Below are positions 1-8,821 of a stretch of 33,171 bases of DNA, piece by piece. A program made the translations under genes and the position numbers. Numbering within the stretch: the stretch's first letter is position 1; each line of letters starts with the position of its first letter. A model generated the notes under the pieces. It did no database searches. It worked only from the letters and a program-made list of their open reading frames with translations, and had not been told where the DNA came from. Origin of the DNA: an uncultured Pelagibacteraceae bacterium. GTDB lineage: Bacteria > Pseudomonadota > Alphaproteobacteria > Pelagibacterales > Pelagibacteraceae. The stretch spans positions 1-33,171 of the forward strand of contig CACNRP010000009.1 of assembly GCA_902622955.1 (NCBI GenBank), written 5' to 3'.

Positions 1-1281
1 ATGAGCGCATCTTCATCAACAAATGATTTAAGAAATAGAATTATATTTACTATTTTAATTTTAGCCGTTTATAGATTCGGAACTTTTGTACCTTTACCAG
101 GTATAGACCCTGAACAATTGAAAATAATGATGGAAGGCAATCAAAAAGGATTGTTAGGCATGTTTAATGTTTTTGCAGGTGGTGCAGTTAGTAGAATGGC
201 AATATTTGCATTAGGTATAATGCCTTACATTTCTTCTGCAATTATAGTTCAACTTTTGACTGGGGTTACTGACTATTTTAAAAATCTAAAAGCTCAAGGT
301 GAGACTGGCAGAGCTAAAATTACTCAAATTACAAGATATGGAACAGTGTTGCTAGCGACAGTTCAAGGTTACGGTTTATCCGTGGGGTTAGAATCTTCAG
401 CTGATTTAGTTATAAATCCAGGTACATTTTTTAAAATAACTACTGTGACAACTATTGTAGCTGGAACAGTATTTTTAATGTGGTTAGGAGAACAAATAAC
501 TCAAAGAGGTATTGGTAACGGTATATCATTAATAATTTTTGCTGGTATTGTCGCTGAAATTCCAAGAGCCTTAGTCACAACTTTTGAACTAGGTAGAACA
601 GGCGCTGTTTCTACATTAATGATCTTGTCCATTTTTATTTTATTAATTTTGACAGTTTTATTTGTAGTTTTTATGGAAAGAGCGTTAAGAAAAATTCTTA
701 TAAATTATCCAAAAAGACAAATGGGAAATAAAATGTATGGTGGTGAGTCATCGCATTTGCCGTTAAAGATTAACCAAGCTGGAGTTATACCAGCTATTTT
801 TGCTTCAGCTCTTTTATTATTACCAGTAACATTTTCAAATTTTTCATTTTCAAATAATGAAACTTTTTTAAACCTAAGCTCATATTTTACTCAAGGACAG
901 CCACTGTATATGCTGCTTTACGCATCTGGAATAATATTTTTTACTTTTTTTTATACTTCAATAACTTTTAATCCAACAGAAACGGCTGAGAATCTAAGAA
1001 AGTATGGAGGCTTTGTACCTGGAATTAGACCTGGTGAAAGTACTGCTATTTATATTGAAAATATTTTAACAAAACTAACAACAATAGGTGCTCTCTATTT
1101 AACTTTAGTCTGCTTAATGCCAGAATTTTTAATTGCAAATTATCCTATACCATTTTATTTGGGTGGTGCGTCTATTTTAATTGTTGTAGTGGTAGCGATT
1201 GATACTGTAACACAAATTCAAACAAGATTAATGAGCTCTCAATACGAACAACTAATTAAAAAAACTAAATTTGGTAAATAA
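1..1281 (+). CDS. secY: SecY, protein translocase channel subunit (possibly 5'-truncated by the window edge)
   Basis: Central pore subunit of the SecYEG translocon in the inner membrane; it passes unfolded proteins across or into the membrane. The 426-residue product has about ten hydrophobic segments. The conserved SecY stretch GEQITQRGIGNGISLIIF lies near residues 164-181, and the early plug-region sequence PLPGID is near 31-36. The cytoplasmic loop with NPTETAENLRKYGGFVPGIRPG is near 322-343. The ATG is at the first base of the window. Most alphaproteobacterial SecY proteins have a somewhat longer N-terminus before the first membrane helix, so an upstream start cannot be excluded. The stop codon is immediately followed by the GTG of adk with no spacer, the usual secY-adk arrangement at the end of the ribosomal protein region. 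Family identity is certain; only the start is open. Confidence 0.96.
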   Translation: MSASSSTNDLRNRIIFTILILAVYRFGTFVPLPGIDPEQLKIMMEGNQKGLLGMFNVFAGGAVSRMAIFALGIMPYISSAIIVQLLTGVTDYFKNLKAQGETGRAKITQITRYGTVLLATVQGYGLSVGLESSADLVINPGTFFKITTVTTIVAGTVFLMWLGEQITQRGIGNGISLIIFAGIVAEIPRALVTTFELGRTGAVSTLMILSIFILLILTVLFVVFMERALRKILINYPKRQMGNKMYGGESSHLPLKINQAGVIPAIFASALLLLPVTFSNFSFSNNETFLNLSSYFTQGQPLYMLLYASGIIFFTFFYTSITFNPTETAENLRKYGGFVPGIRPGESTAIYIENILTKLTTIGALYLTLVCLMPEFLIANYPIPFYLGGASILIVVVVAIDTVTQIQTRLMSSQYEQLIKKTKFGK

Positions 1282-1845
1282 GTGAATATCATTTTGTTTG
1301 GACCCCCTGGTGCTGGAAAAGGTACTCAGTCTAAATATTTGGTAAATAAATTAAATTCTTTTCAAATTTCAACTGGAGACTTGTTAAGAGAAGAGATCAA
1401 AAAAAATTCTGATATTGGTAAAGCAATTACTAATGATATGAATGAAGGTAAATTTGTAAGTGATGAAATAGTTAATAAGTTAATTGAAAATTTAGTTTTT
1501 GATCCACAAAAAAAAAATAGATTAATTTTTGATGGTTATCCCAGATCTTTAAGTCAGGCTAAAAATTTAAATCTTTTGTTAGAAGCATCAAAACAAACGA
1601 TAGATTTGATTTTATTTCTTAATGTTGAAAAAAATACAATAATTAAAAGAATAGAAAAGAGAAAAATTCTTGAAAATAGGTCTGATGATGACTTAAGTAC
1701 AATTCTCAAGAGATATGATAAATACATGAAAACAACTGAACCAGTTCTAAATTTTTACTCAGAAAATCCAAATTTTAGAGAGATTGACGGAAGTTTAGAA
1801 ATAGATGAAATAACAAGGAAAATAGACGCTTTTATAAATGTTTAA
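1282..1845 (+). CDS. adk: Adenylate kinase, short-LID form
   Basis: Cytoplasmic enzyme that interconverts ATP + AMP and 2 ADP. The P-loop GPPGAGKGTQ sits at residues 7-16, the AMP-binding segment STGDLLREEI near 31-40 and the DGYPRSLSQA segment near 84-93. At 187 residues it lacks the zinc-finger-like LID insertion of the long (about 215 aa) bacterial form: the LID is reduced to a few residues around KILENRSDDD. That is the normal short form in many alphaproteobacteria. It starts with GTG directly after the secY stop, so translation is probably coupled to secY. The next gene is separated by 55 bases that hold a promoter-like sequence, so adk is probably the last gene of the upstream unit, with read-through possible. 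Confidence 0.96.
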   Translation: MNIILFGPPGAGKGTQSKYLVNKLNSFQISTGDLLREEIKKNSDIGKAITNDMNEGKFVSDEIVNKLIENLVFDPQKKNRLIFDGYPRSLSQAKNLNLLLEASKQTIDLILFLNVEKNTIIKRIEKRKILENRSDDDLSTILKRYDKYMKTTEPVLNFYSENPNFREIDGSLEIDEITRKIDAFINV

Positions 1846-1849
1846 GGCG

Positions 1850-1877
1850 TTGACTTTGACTAATCTTATTATATAAA
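1850..1877 (+). promoter_or_regulatory. Probable sigma-70 promoter for rpsM-rpsK-rpoA-rplQ
   Basis: TTGACT at 1850-1855 and TATAAA at 1872-1877 are separated by 16 bases, close to the housekeeping consensus. It lies in the only real gap of the ribosomal block (1846-1900) and would place a transcript start near 1884, about 17 bases before the rpsM ATG. There is no clear Shine-Dalgarno in that short leader. The motifs are seen in the sequence; promoter activity is inferred. Confidence 0.55.
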
Positions 1878-1900
1878 AGGCACAATTTATCACAAAAATT

Positions 1901-2284
1901 ATGGCTCGTATCGCAGGTATAAACATTCCACAGAATAAACTTGTTCACATAGGATTGACTTATATTTATGGAATTGGAGATAAATTTTCTCATCAAATTT
2001 GCTCATCTTTAGAAATTCCAAGAGCAAAAAGAATTAATGAATTAACTGATGAAGAGATTTTAAAAATTAGAGAGTATATAGATCAAAATTTTAAAGTTGA
2101 AGGTGATTTAAGAAGAGATTATTCACTTAGTATAAAAAGATTAATTGATTTAGCTTGTTATAGAGGAACAAGACATAGAAAAAAATTACCCGTTAGAGGT
2201 CAAAGAACTAGGTGCAATGCAAGAACAAGAAAAGGAAAAGCAATTGCAATTGCTGGAAAAAAATTAACACCAACTAAAAAATAG
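1901..2284 (+). CDS. rpsM: 30S ribosomal protein S13
   Basis: Small-subunit head protein that contacts the 50S subunit (intersubunit bridges) and the P-site tRNA. The product (127 aa) starts [13 protein letters not shown] and has the helix-two-turn-helix fold region with the [12 protein letters not shown] segment. The diagnostic basic C-terminus [26 protein letters not shown] is present and followed by a lysine tail. Length matches the family (about 122 aa). It is the first gene after the 1850-1877 promoter and is followed two bases later by rpsK, the standard alpha-operon order S13-S11-alpha-L17, without the rpsD found in E. coli. Confidence 0.98.
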   Translation: MARIAGINIPQNKLVHIGLTYIYGIGDKFSHQICSSLEIPRAKRINELTDEEILKIREYIDQNFKVEGDLRRDYSLSIKRLIDLACYRGTRHRKKLPVRGQRTRCNARTRKGKAIAIAGKKLTPTKK

Positions 2285-2286
2285 AT

Positions 2287-2736
2287 ATGGCTAAAGCTGA
2301 TAAAGTTGAGAATAAAGATCAGAAGGTTGAGAAATCCTCAAAGAAAAATGTTAAAAGTTCTTATTCAAAAAAGAAAAAGGTAAAAAAAAATATTTTAAAT
2401 GGAATTGCCTATGTGCAATCTACATTTAATAATACAATCATTTCTATTGCTGACACTAATGGAAATGTAATTTCTTGGGCATCTGCAGGACAAAAAGGTT
2501 TTAAAGGATCCAGAAAGTCTACTCCATATGCTGCTCAGATAGCAGCGGACTCAGCAGCATCTAAAGCCCTAGAATATGGAATGAAAACTTTGTCTGTTGA
2601 GGTCAAAGGACCTGGGTCAGGTAGAGAAACAGCATTAAGAGCATTGCAGGCTAGGGGTTTTAAAATTTTATCAATTAAAGATACTACACCTATGCCTCAT
2701 AATGGAACTAGACCACCAAAGAAAAGGAGAGTTTAA
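2287..2736 (+). CDS. rpsK: 30S ribosomal protein S11 with Lys-rich N-terminal extension
   Basis: Platform protein of the 30S subunit that binds 16S rRNA near the mRNA exit. The core from about residue 35 is typical S11: [21 protein letters not shown], then [20 protein letters not shown], then [18 protein letters not shown], ending in a basic TRPPKKRRV tail. The first roughly 35 residues are an added tract dominated by Lys, Ser and Glu that brings the protein to 149 aa against the usual near 129. The extension is in frame with the only sensible start, two bases after the rpsM stop, so it is probably real. The stop overlaps the rpoA start as TAATG. Confidence 0.97.
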   Translation: MAKADKVENKDQKVEKSSKKNVKSSYSKKKKVKKNILNGIAYVQSTFNNTIISIADTNGNVISWASAGQKGFKGSRKSTPYAAQIAADSAASKALEYGMKTLSVEVKGPGSGRETALRALQARGFKILSIKDTTPMPHNGTRPPKKRRV

Positions 2737-3764
2737 TGGAAGTTGAAAATGTTAATGTTAAAAATTGGAAGTCATTAATTAAACCGTCTAAACTAGATGT
2801 TCAAATTAGTGATGACTTAACACATGCAAAAATAGTAGCAGAACCGCTTGAAAAAGGCTACGGATTAACTTTAGGAAATTCATTAAGAAGAATTTTACTA
2901 TCTTCAATACGGGGTGCTGCTGTTACTTCTATTCAAATAGACGGTGTTTTACATGAATTTACCTCTATAAAAGGTGTTAGAGAAGATGTAACTGATATTG
3001 TTTTAAACGTAAAATCTTTAGCTTTAAAAAGTAATTCAGAGGGAACAAAAAAATTAATTTTAGACGCCAAAGGACCTGGAGAAATTAAAGCTTCAGATAT
3101 AGCGCCAGTTACTGATGTTGAAATTTTAAATCCTGATCTAGTTATTTGTAATTTAGATGAAAAAACTACTTTTCATATGGAAATGAATGTTAATACGGGT
3201 AAAGGATACGTTCCTGCAGAACTGAATAAACCTGAGGAGCCACCTTTAGGTTTAATTGCCATAGACTCACTTTATAGTCCTGTCAAAAAAGTATCTTATT
3301 CAGTAAGCACTGCCAGAGAAGGTAAAGCGTTAGATTATGATAAGTTGATTATGGAAGTTGAAACAGATGGATCAATTTCAGCTGAAGATGCTGTAGCTTA
3401 CTCAGCTAGAATTTTCCAAGATCAACTAAAAATGTTCATTAATTTTGATGAACCAGTTGAAGCACCAGTAAAAGAAGTTTCAACAGAGCCTGAGTTTAAT
3501 AAAAATTTATTGAGAAAAGTGGATGAATTAGAACTATCTGTAAGATCAATGAACTGTCTAAAAAACGACAATATTATATACATTGGTGATTTAGTTCAAA
3601 AATCTGAAGGTGAAATGCTAAGAACACCAAATTTTGGAAGAAAATCACTAAATGAGATTAAAGAGGTTTTAACTGGAATGTCATTATATCTTGGGATGGA
3701 AATTCCTAACTGGCCACCAGATAATATAGCAGAAATGTCTAAAAAATTAGAGGAAGCAATTTAA
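2736..3764 (+). CDS. rpoA: DNA-directed RNA polymerase alpha subunit
   Basis: The alpha subunit seeds core RNA polymerase assembly through its N-terminal dimerisation domain and contacts UP elements and activators through its C-terminal domain. At 342 aa it has the full family length. The N-terminal domain shows [22 protein letters not shown] (about residues 32-53) and the GKGYVPA motif. The C-terminal domain (about 260-340) contains the helix-hairpin-helix segment [14 protein letters not shown] and the [14 protein letters not shown] motif. The start overlaps the rpsK stop by one base (TAATG) and the stop overlaps rplQ the same way, implying translational coupling along the four-gene operon. 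Confidence 0.98.
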   Translation: MEVENVNVKNWKSLIKPSKLDVQISDDLTHAKIVAEPLEKGYGLTLGNSLRRILLSSIRGAAVTSIQIDGVLHEFTSIKGVREDVTDIVLNVKSLALKSNSEGTKKLILDAKGPGEIKASDIAPVTDVEILNPDLVICNLDEKTTFHMEMNVNTGKGYVPAELNKPEEPPLGLIAIDSLYSPVKKVSYSVSTAREGKALDYDKLIMEVETDGSISAEDAVAYSARIFQDQLKMFINFDEPVEAPVKEVSTEPEFNKNLLRKVDELELSVRSMNCLKNDNIIYIGDLVQKSEGEMLRTPNFGRKSLNEIKEVLTGMSLYLGMEIPNWPPDNIAEMSKKLEEAI

Positions 3765-4195
3765 TGAGACACGGTTTTGCAAATAAAAAATTAAATAGAA
3801 CTTCAGAGCATAGAAAAGCTTTGCTTAAAAATATGCTTAATTCTTTGATTAAATATGAGCAAATCAAAACTACTTTGCCAAAAGCAAAGTTTTTAAAACC
3901 ACAAGCAGATAAGATTATCACATTAGGAAAAAAAGAAAATTTGCAGACAACAAAAATGCTAGTTTCTAAACTTCAAAATATTAGATCTGCAAATAAAGTT
4001 AAAAAAACCCTTTCGAAAAGATATGAAAATAGAAAAGGTGGTTATACTAGAATAATTAAAGCTGGATTTAGATATGGTGATAATGCTCCAATGGCAATAA
4101 TAGAATTTGTTGATAGAGACGTTGAAGCCAAAAGAGTTGATAAACCAAAAAAAGAATCTCCTAAAACGGAAGAAAAAAAACAAGCTACAGCTTAA
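3764..4195 (+). CDS. rplQ: 50S ribosomal protein L17
   Basis: Large-subunit protein near the polypeptide exit tunnel. The N-terminus [20 protein letters not shown] is diagnostic, followed by LIKYEQIKTTLPKAK and the GGYTRIIKAGFRYGDNAPMAIIEFVDR core. Typical alphaproteobacterial L17 is about 120-140 aa; here 143 aa, with the last 20 or so residues a Lys/Glu-rich tail. Last gene of the S13-S11-alpha-L17 unit; starts on the last base of the rpoA stop. The reverse-strand open frames inside it only mirror its lysine codons. Confidence 0.97.
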   Translation: MRHGFANKKLNRTSEHRKALLKNMLNSLIKYEQIKTTLPKAKFLKPQADKIITLGKKENLQTTKMLVSKLQNIRSANKVKKTLSKRYENRKGGYTRIIKAGFRYGDNAPMAIIEFVDRDVEAKRVDKPKKESPKTEEKKQATA

Positions 4196-4205
4196 GTCTT
4201 AGATC

Positions 4206-5123
4206 ATGAAGAAATCTTACATCGTTGATTCAACGTGTAATGATATGCGTTTGGATAGATGGTTAAGATTAAAAATTGGAAAAATTCCACAAGGACTTGT
4301 TGAAAAATACTTAAGAACAGGAAAAATAAAGCTTAATAAAAAAAAAGTTAAAAGCTCTTTTAAAATAAAAACAAAAGATGAAATAAATATATTTAACATT
4401 GAATTTAAAGAAACAATACAACAAAAAAAAATTAAGTTTTTACCATCAAAAGAAATTGTAAAATCAAATGAAGATCAAATTATTGATAACAATGACAATT
4501 TTGTTGTTATAAACAAAACATCAGGCATATCAGTGCAAGGTGGAACTAAATCTAAAAAAAATCTAGTTGATATTTTTGCTAAAAGTGAAATTTTTGAGGG
4601 TACAAAACCATATTCTGTTCATAGATTGGATAAGGATACTTCTGGAGTTTTTATTATGGCCAAAAACAGAGAGAACGCTCAATTGCTTACATCTTTATTT
4701 AGACTAAGAAAAGTACACAAAACTTATTTAGCTATCTGCCAAGGTGAAATTAATAAAAAATCTGGCGTATGGGATGATGATTTAATTAGGTATGACGGTG
4801 ATAAAAAAATAATTGAAAAAGCAAAAACAATTTTCACAGTTATTGATAAAAATTCTGAAGCAAGTTTATTAGAATTAAAACCTATTACTGGACGAAAACA
4901 TCAGCTAAGAAAACAATTATATGCAATTGGAAATCCTATATTTGGAGATACAAAATATAAATTATCAAATTCCAATAAAGGAATTAATAAAAATTTAATG
5001 CTACATTCATATCAAATTAAATTTAAAATTAATAATATAAAACATACTTATTCAGCATTGTTACCTGATTATTTTAAAAAACTTTTAAAATCTAAAAGAC
5101 TTAGATTTTCATATTTGAAATAA
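4206..5123 (+). CDS. rluC: RluA-family 23S rRNA pseudouridine synthase (RluC-like)
   Basis: Isomerises uridine to pseudouridine in RNA. The 305 aa protein has an N-terminal S4-like RNA-binding region (about residues 14-65, with [22 protein letters not shown]) and a RluA catalytic domain. That domain contains the signature HRLDKDTSG at 139-147, whose Asp142 is the expected nucleophile, plus the later [10 protein letters not shown] motif and the GDTKY turn. S4 plus RluA is the arrangement of RluC and RluD; RluC (23S positions 955/2504/2580 in E. coli) is the more likely assignment from overall pattern, but RluD-type specificity cannot be excluded by eye. It starts ten bases after rplQ, so may be co-transcribed. 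Its 3' end overlaps lipB on the other strand by 23 bases. Confidence 0.88.
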   Translation: MKKSYIVDSTCNDMRLDRWLRLKIGKIPQGLVEKYLRTGKIKLNKKKVKSSFKIKTKDEINIFNIEFKETIQQKKIKFLPSKEIVKSNEDQIIDNNDNFVVINKTSGISVQGGTKSKKNLVDIFAKSEIFEGTKPYSVHRLDKDTSGVFIMAKNRENAQLLTSLFRLRKVHKTYLAICQGEINKKSGVWDDDLIRYDGDKKIIEKAKTIFTVIDKNSEASLLELKPITGRKHQLRKQLYAIGNPIFGDTKYKLSNSNKGINKNLMLHSYQIKFKINNIKHTYSALLPDYFKKLLKSKRLRFSYLK

Positions 5124-5718
5124 AATTTTTAATTAATATATCACTTAGATTCGTGTAATCTTGATCTAAAATATTTTTTAAGTTAGTTACTCCTTTATCT
5201 GAAATACCACATGGTATAATTTTTTTATAATTTTCTAGATCATTATTTATATTTATTGCAAAGCCATGATAGGCAATCCATTTACTAACCCTAATACCTA
5301 TTGCAGCAATTTTTTTAACTTCATTATTATATTTATGCCATATACCGATATTATCTTTATCTGGAAAAGTTTCTATTTTATAAAATTTTAAAGTTTGAAT
5401 TATCGTTTTTTCAATAATTGTTATAAACTTTCTGATATCTTTTTTTTTCCTCAAATCTAAAACAAAATAACAAATTAATTGACCTGGTCCATGGTAAGTA
5501 ATTTTACCACCTCTATTTGTTTCTAATATTTTAATGGATTTATCAATAATCTCATTCTCTTTATAGGAAGTTCCTGCTGTAAAAACTTCATTATGCTCTA
5601 AAGTCCAAATTAATTGCTGGTCATTATTTTCATATAAATCCTTTAATCTTGACTCTAGTATATTAACTGCATCAAAATAATTTACTGGTTTTATTGACTT
5701 TTTGATCTCTATGTTCAT
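5101..5718 (-). CDS. lipB: Octanoyl-[acyl-carrier-protein]:protein octanoyltransferase
   Basis: Transfers octanoate from octanoyl-ACP to lipoyl domains (pyruvate and 2-oxoglutarate dehydrogenases, GcvH), the first step of lipoate synthesis; LipA then inserts sulfur. The 205 aa protein shows the family motifs [14 protein letters not shown] near residues 68-81, [18 protein letters not shown] near 135-152 and the [10 protein letters not shown] segment with the catalytic Cys170. Lys136 matches the catalytic lysine. No lipA is present in the window. It converges on and overlaps rluC by 23 bases, so neither gene has room for an intrinsic terminator. A divergent promoter region shared with mgtE lies upstream. 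Confidence 0.94.
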   Translation of the reverse strand: MNIEIKKSIKPVNYFDAVNILESRLKDLYENNDQQLIWTLEHNEVFTAGTSYKENEIIDKSIKILETNRGGKITYHGPGQLICYFVLDLRKKKDIRKFITIIEKTIIQTLKFYKIETFPDKDNIGIWHKYNNEVKKIAAIGIRVSKWIAYHGFAININNDLENYKKIIPCGISDKGVTNLKNILDQDYTNLSDILIKNFISNMKI

Positions 5719-5729
5719 TTATAATTTGT

Positions 5730-5758
5730 ATTATCTTTATTATGTATTAATAGTGCAA
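5730..5758 (-). promoter_or_regulatory. Possible lipB promoter
   Basis: On the minus strand TTGCAC (5758-5753) and GATAAT (5735-5730) are 17 bases apart, a good housekeeping-type match, in the 61-base gap between the divergent lipB and mgtE genes. The transcript would start about 5-8 bases before the lipB ATG, so the leader would be nearly absent. In such AT-rich DNA chance matches are common, so this is tentative. Confidence 0.35.
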
Positions 5759-5779
5759 ACCTAAATTATAGGTAGATTT

Positions 5780-7153
5780 ATGTCTTTAACTAAAAAAACT
5801 AAAGATAAAAAAGTAAATTTTGAGTTTAATAAAGAATATATAAGAGTTGTTACTAATAAAATAGCTAACAATGACGCTCAATTTATTACAAATTCATTTA
5901 ACGAAATGCACCCTGCTGATGCTGCAGATATTATCGAACACCTTAGCGACGGGGATAGAGAAAGTTTAATTAAACTAAATAATTTCAATATTGATCCGGA
6001 GGTTTTTGTTGAATTAAATGAGTCTATACAATCTGAAATTATTACCTATTTATCTTCAGAATCTATAGTAAGTATTTTAAAGGGTTTAGAGTCAGATGAT
6101 GCTATATCTATATTAGAGAATGTTCCTGAAGAGGATAAAAATGCAATCCTTAGCTCTTTACCCCCTAAAGATAGATTTGCTCTATTAGAAAGCTTAAGTT
6201 ATCCAGAGGACACTGCTGCTAGACTTATGCAGCGTGAATTTACTGCTATACCAAGTAATTGGTCGGTAGGTCAAACAATTGACTATTTAAGAGAAAATAA
6301 AGATTTACCTGAGGAATTTTTAGAAATATTTATTGTCAATGAAGATTTTAAACCAATAGGTACTGTTCCTTCATCAAGAGTTTTAACAACACCACGTGAT
6401 ACTAAAATGGCTACAATTATGTCAGAATCTCAATTATTAATTCCTGTTGAAATGGATAAAGAGGAAGTTGCTAATTTATTCGAAAATTACAATTTGAATT
6501 CAGCGGCTGTTGTAGACAAAAATAACAAATTAGTTGGTATGATCATGAACGACGATGTTTTAACAGTCTTGAAAGAGGAAGCTGAGGAAGATGCTTTGAG
6601 ATTAGCAGGGGTAGGAGATGAAGAGATTACTGATGGAGTTGTAAAAAAAACAAAGAGAAGATTCAATTGGCTTTTACTTAATTTATTTACTGCCTTTCTA
6701 GCTACATGGTGCATTAGTTTATTTGGAGCAACAATTGAACAAATGGTAGTATTAGCATTCTTAATGCCTATTGTAGCTTCAATGGGTGGAAATGCTGGAA
6801 TGCAAACACTTGCAGTTACAGTAAGAACTATAGCTACAAATGATTTAACTCAAAACAATTTCTCATCAAACGTGTTTAAAGAATTTTCTATTGGTATTCT
6901 AAATGGAATTATATTTGCAGCAATAAGTGCTTTAATTGTTCAGTTATGGTTTCAAGATAGTATCCTTTCATTGATCATAGCAATATCAATGGTGCTAACA
7001 ATGATTATAGCTGGATTATTTGGGATATTAGTTCCTTTTACCCTAAAAAAAATGAATATTGATCCAGCGATCGCTTCAAGTGTATTTGTGACAACAATTA
7101 CAGATGTAATTGGTTTTGTCTCTTTTTTAGGTGTTGGAGCATATTTTTTATAA
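5780..7153 (+). CDS. mgtE: MgtE-family magnesium transporter
   Basis: Inner-membrane Mg2+ channel/transporter whose cytoplasmic domains sense Mg2+. The 457 aa protein has the three-part MgtE layout. An N-terminal helical domain of repeated DGD/LPPxDR-type motifs spans residues 30-145 (MHPADAADIIEHL, VLSSLPPKDRF-type segment). Two CBS domains follow at about 150-270 (ending VGMIMNDDVLTVLKEEAEEDALRLAGV). The C-terminus has five hydrophobic segments (about 295-455) containing the hallmark FLMPIVASMGGNAGMQT pore region. Length fits the family. It is a single + strand gene between two minus-strand genes; its stop is two bases from the panC stop. No Mg2+-sensing leader is possible in the 61-base upstream gap. 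Confidence 0.95.
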   Translation: MSLTKKTKDKKVNFEFNKEYIRVVTNKIANNDAQFITNSFNEMHPADAADIIEHLSDGDRESLIKLNNFNIDPEVFVELNESIQSEIITYLSSESIVSILKGLESDDAISILENVPEEDKNAILSSLPPKDRFALLESLSYPEDTAARLMQREFTAIPSNWSVGQTIDYLRENKDLPEEFLEIFIVNEDFKPIGTVPSSRVLTTPRDTKMATIMSESQLLIPVEMDKEEVANLFENYNLNSAAVVDKNNKLVGMIMNDDVLTVLKEEAEEDALRLAGVGDEEITDGVVKKTKRRFNWLLLNLFTAFLATWCISLFGATIEQMVVLAFLMPIVASMGGNAGMQTLAVTVRTIATNDLTQNNFSSNVFKEFSIGILNGIIFAAISALIVQLWFQDSILSLIIAISMVLTMIIAGLFGILVPFTLKKMNIDPAIASSVFVTTITDVIGFVSFLGVGAYFL

Positions 7154-7155
7154 AA

Positions 7156-7971
7156 TTACAGGTTATCGATCAATCTGACATTGTTTAAATAATAAGCAAT
7201 AAATAATCTTGAATTTTTATTTGTACATGAAATTTTTAGATTATTTATATTTCTAAGCTCCAAATAATCAATTTTAATTTTATAATTATTTTTTAATTCT
7301 TTTTTTTGATAATTTAAAAAGTTTGGAATATTTTTCTTATTTTGAATATTTTTTTTAATACCTATTAGTTTTTTATAAATTTTTGCTGCTATAACTAAAT
7401 TTGATTTATTTAAAAGAAGGTTTCTTGATGAAAGTGCTACATTATTCTTATCACGAATTGTTTTACAAGGAATAACCTTGGTTTTAAATATTCGTTCTAA
7501 TTTTTTTTTTACCAAATATAATTGTTGAAAATCTTTTTCTCCCATAAATATCTTCTGAGGATTTATAATTTTAGTCAATTTATTCATTACATCTAAAACA
7601 CCTTCAAAATGACCTTTTCTAAATTTAGCACATAAAATTTTATCTTTTTTTGGCAATGTGATTTTTGATTTTTTTTTATCTTTGTATATGTCATTAAATT
7701 TAGGAAGATAAACAAAATCAACTTTTTTGCATTTTTTTAAAATTTTTAAATCTTTCTTGATATTTCGTGGATAGGATTTTAAATCTTTTTTGTTATTAAA
7801 TTGCTTGGGATTAACAAAAATACTTACAACTGTTTTCTTACAAATTTTATTTGATTTGTTTATTAGCGATAAATGACCTTTATGTATTCCACCCATAGTA
7901 GGAACAAAGCCCAAGTCATTAAATGGCCTTAATGATTCAAATAATGACGTATTGTTTAATATAATTTTCAT
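7156..7971 (-). CDS. panC: Pantothenate synthetase (pantoate-beta-alanine ligase)
   Basis: Condenses pantoate and beta-alanine with ATP to make pantothenate (vitamin B5), cytoplasmic. Motifs: VPTMGGIHKGHLSLI (ATP-binding HxGH type), SIFVNPKQFN, FMGEKDFQQL and the SSRNLLL segment, in family order. I chose the ATG at 7971 (271 aa, MKIILNNTSLF), because the ten extra residues from the ATG at 8001 do not resemble PanC and would leave only four bases to galU. The protein is unusually Lys/Asn/Ile-rich, mainly in the C-terminal half, although the active-site motifs are intact. No panB, panD or panE is nearby. It diverges from galU across 34 AT-rich bases. Confidence 0.9.
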   Translation of the reverse strand: MKIILNNTSLFESLRPFNDLGFVPTMGGIHKGHLSLINKSNKICKKTVVSIFVNPKQFNNKKDLKSYPRNIKKDLKILKKCKKVDFVYLPKFNDIYKDKKKSKITLPKKDKILCAKFRKGHFEGVLDVMNKLTKIINPQKIFMGEKDFQQLYLVKKKLERIFKTKVIPCKTIRDKNNVALSSRNLLLNKSNLVIAAKIYKKLIGIKKNIQNKKNIPNFLNYQKKELKNNYKIKIDYLELRNINNLKISCTNKNSRLFIAYYLNNVRLIDNL

Positions 7972-8005
7972 TTGTATAAAAATATTTAATAAGTAAAACA
8001 TTTAA

Positions 8006-8821
8006 ATGATTAAACAAGCAATTATTCCTTTGGCTGGACTTGGAACTCGGTTACTACCTTTAACAAGTGTTTTCGCTAAAGAACTTCTGCCCATTAATGG
8101 AAGACCTGGAATTGAATATATTCTTGATGAATGTATTGAAGCAGGTATTAAAGAGATTGTATTTATTATCTCCACTAAAAAATTAATGATTAAAAAATAT
8201 TTTTATAGAGATCAGTTTTATAAACATATTATAAAAAAAAAAAAAGATCCTAGAATAATTAATGAATATAAAAAAATACTTAAATATAAGAGTAAAATTA
8301 AGTTTGTTTTTCAAAATATTCCAAAGGGCACAGGCGATGCTGTCCTTCAGACACAAAAATATATTAAAAATAAATATTTTTTAATGTTGTTACCAGATGA
8401 TTTAATAATTAAAAAAAATTGTTCTAAGTCAATGATCAAGGTTCATAAAAAATATCAAGCTTCAGTTATGGCATCTATGAAAGTAAAAAAAAATAGTGTT
8501 TCACGATGGGGAATATATAAAATTAATAAGAAATTAAATAAAAGAAATTATGTCATAGATGGTGTTGTTGAAAAGCCGTCAGTAAAAAAAGCTCCGTCTA
8601 ACAATGCAGTTATTGGAAGATATATTTTACCACGTACAATTTTTAAAAAAATAAAATCCCTTAAACCTGGTAAAGGTAAAGAGATACATATTACTGATGC
8701 AATACAGTTATTAATAAATGATAAAGAAAAATTTGTAGCTCATAATTTTGAGGGTAAATACCTTGATTGTGGAACAATGAGTGGCTATATCAACTCTTCA
8801 AAAGAAATAGGCAAGATATGA
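8006..8821 (+). CDS. galU: UTP-glucose-1-phosphate uridylyltransferase
   Basis: Makes UDP-glucose from UTP and glucose-1-phosphate in the cytoplasm. The nucleotidyltransferase start AIIPLAGLGTRLLPLT (residues 5-20) with KELLPINGRPGIEYILDE following is diagnostic. The PKGTGDAVLQT segment, the LLPDDLI metal site and the late VVEKP and YLDCGT segments are also present. At 271 aa it is slightly shorter than typical GalU (about 290-300), with shortened loops. Very lysine-rich. Its stop overlaps the ugd start as ATGA, so UDP-glucose synthesis and oxidation are translationally coupled. Related sugar-nucleotide transferases (for example RfbA) have different signatures; GalU fits best. Confidence 0.92.
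   Translation: MIKQAIIPLAGLGTRLLPLTSVFAKELLPINGRPGIEYILDECIEAGIKEIVFIISTKKLMIKKYFYRDQFYKHIIKKKKDPRIINEYKKILKYKSKIKFVFQNIPKGTGDAVLQTQKYIKNKYFLMLLPDDLIIKKNCSKSMIKVHKKYQASVMASMKVKKNSVSRWGIYKINKKLNKRNYVIDGVVEKPSVKKAPSNNAVIGRYILPRTIFKKIKSLKPGKGKEIHITDAIQLLINDKEKFVAHNFEGKYLDCGTMSGYINSSKEIGKI

Noticed and set aside
3739-4183. Minus-strand open frames across rplQ
   Set aside because: Phe-rich translations of the lysine codons of rplQ, a known ribosomal protein; shadows only.
8767-8817. Upstream extension of ugd to an earlier ATG
   Set aside because: Those residues only re-read the end of galU in another frame; the Rossmann motif starts correctly from the ATG at 8818.
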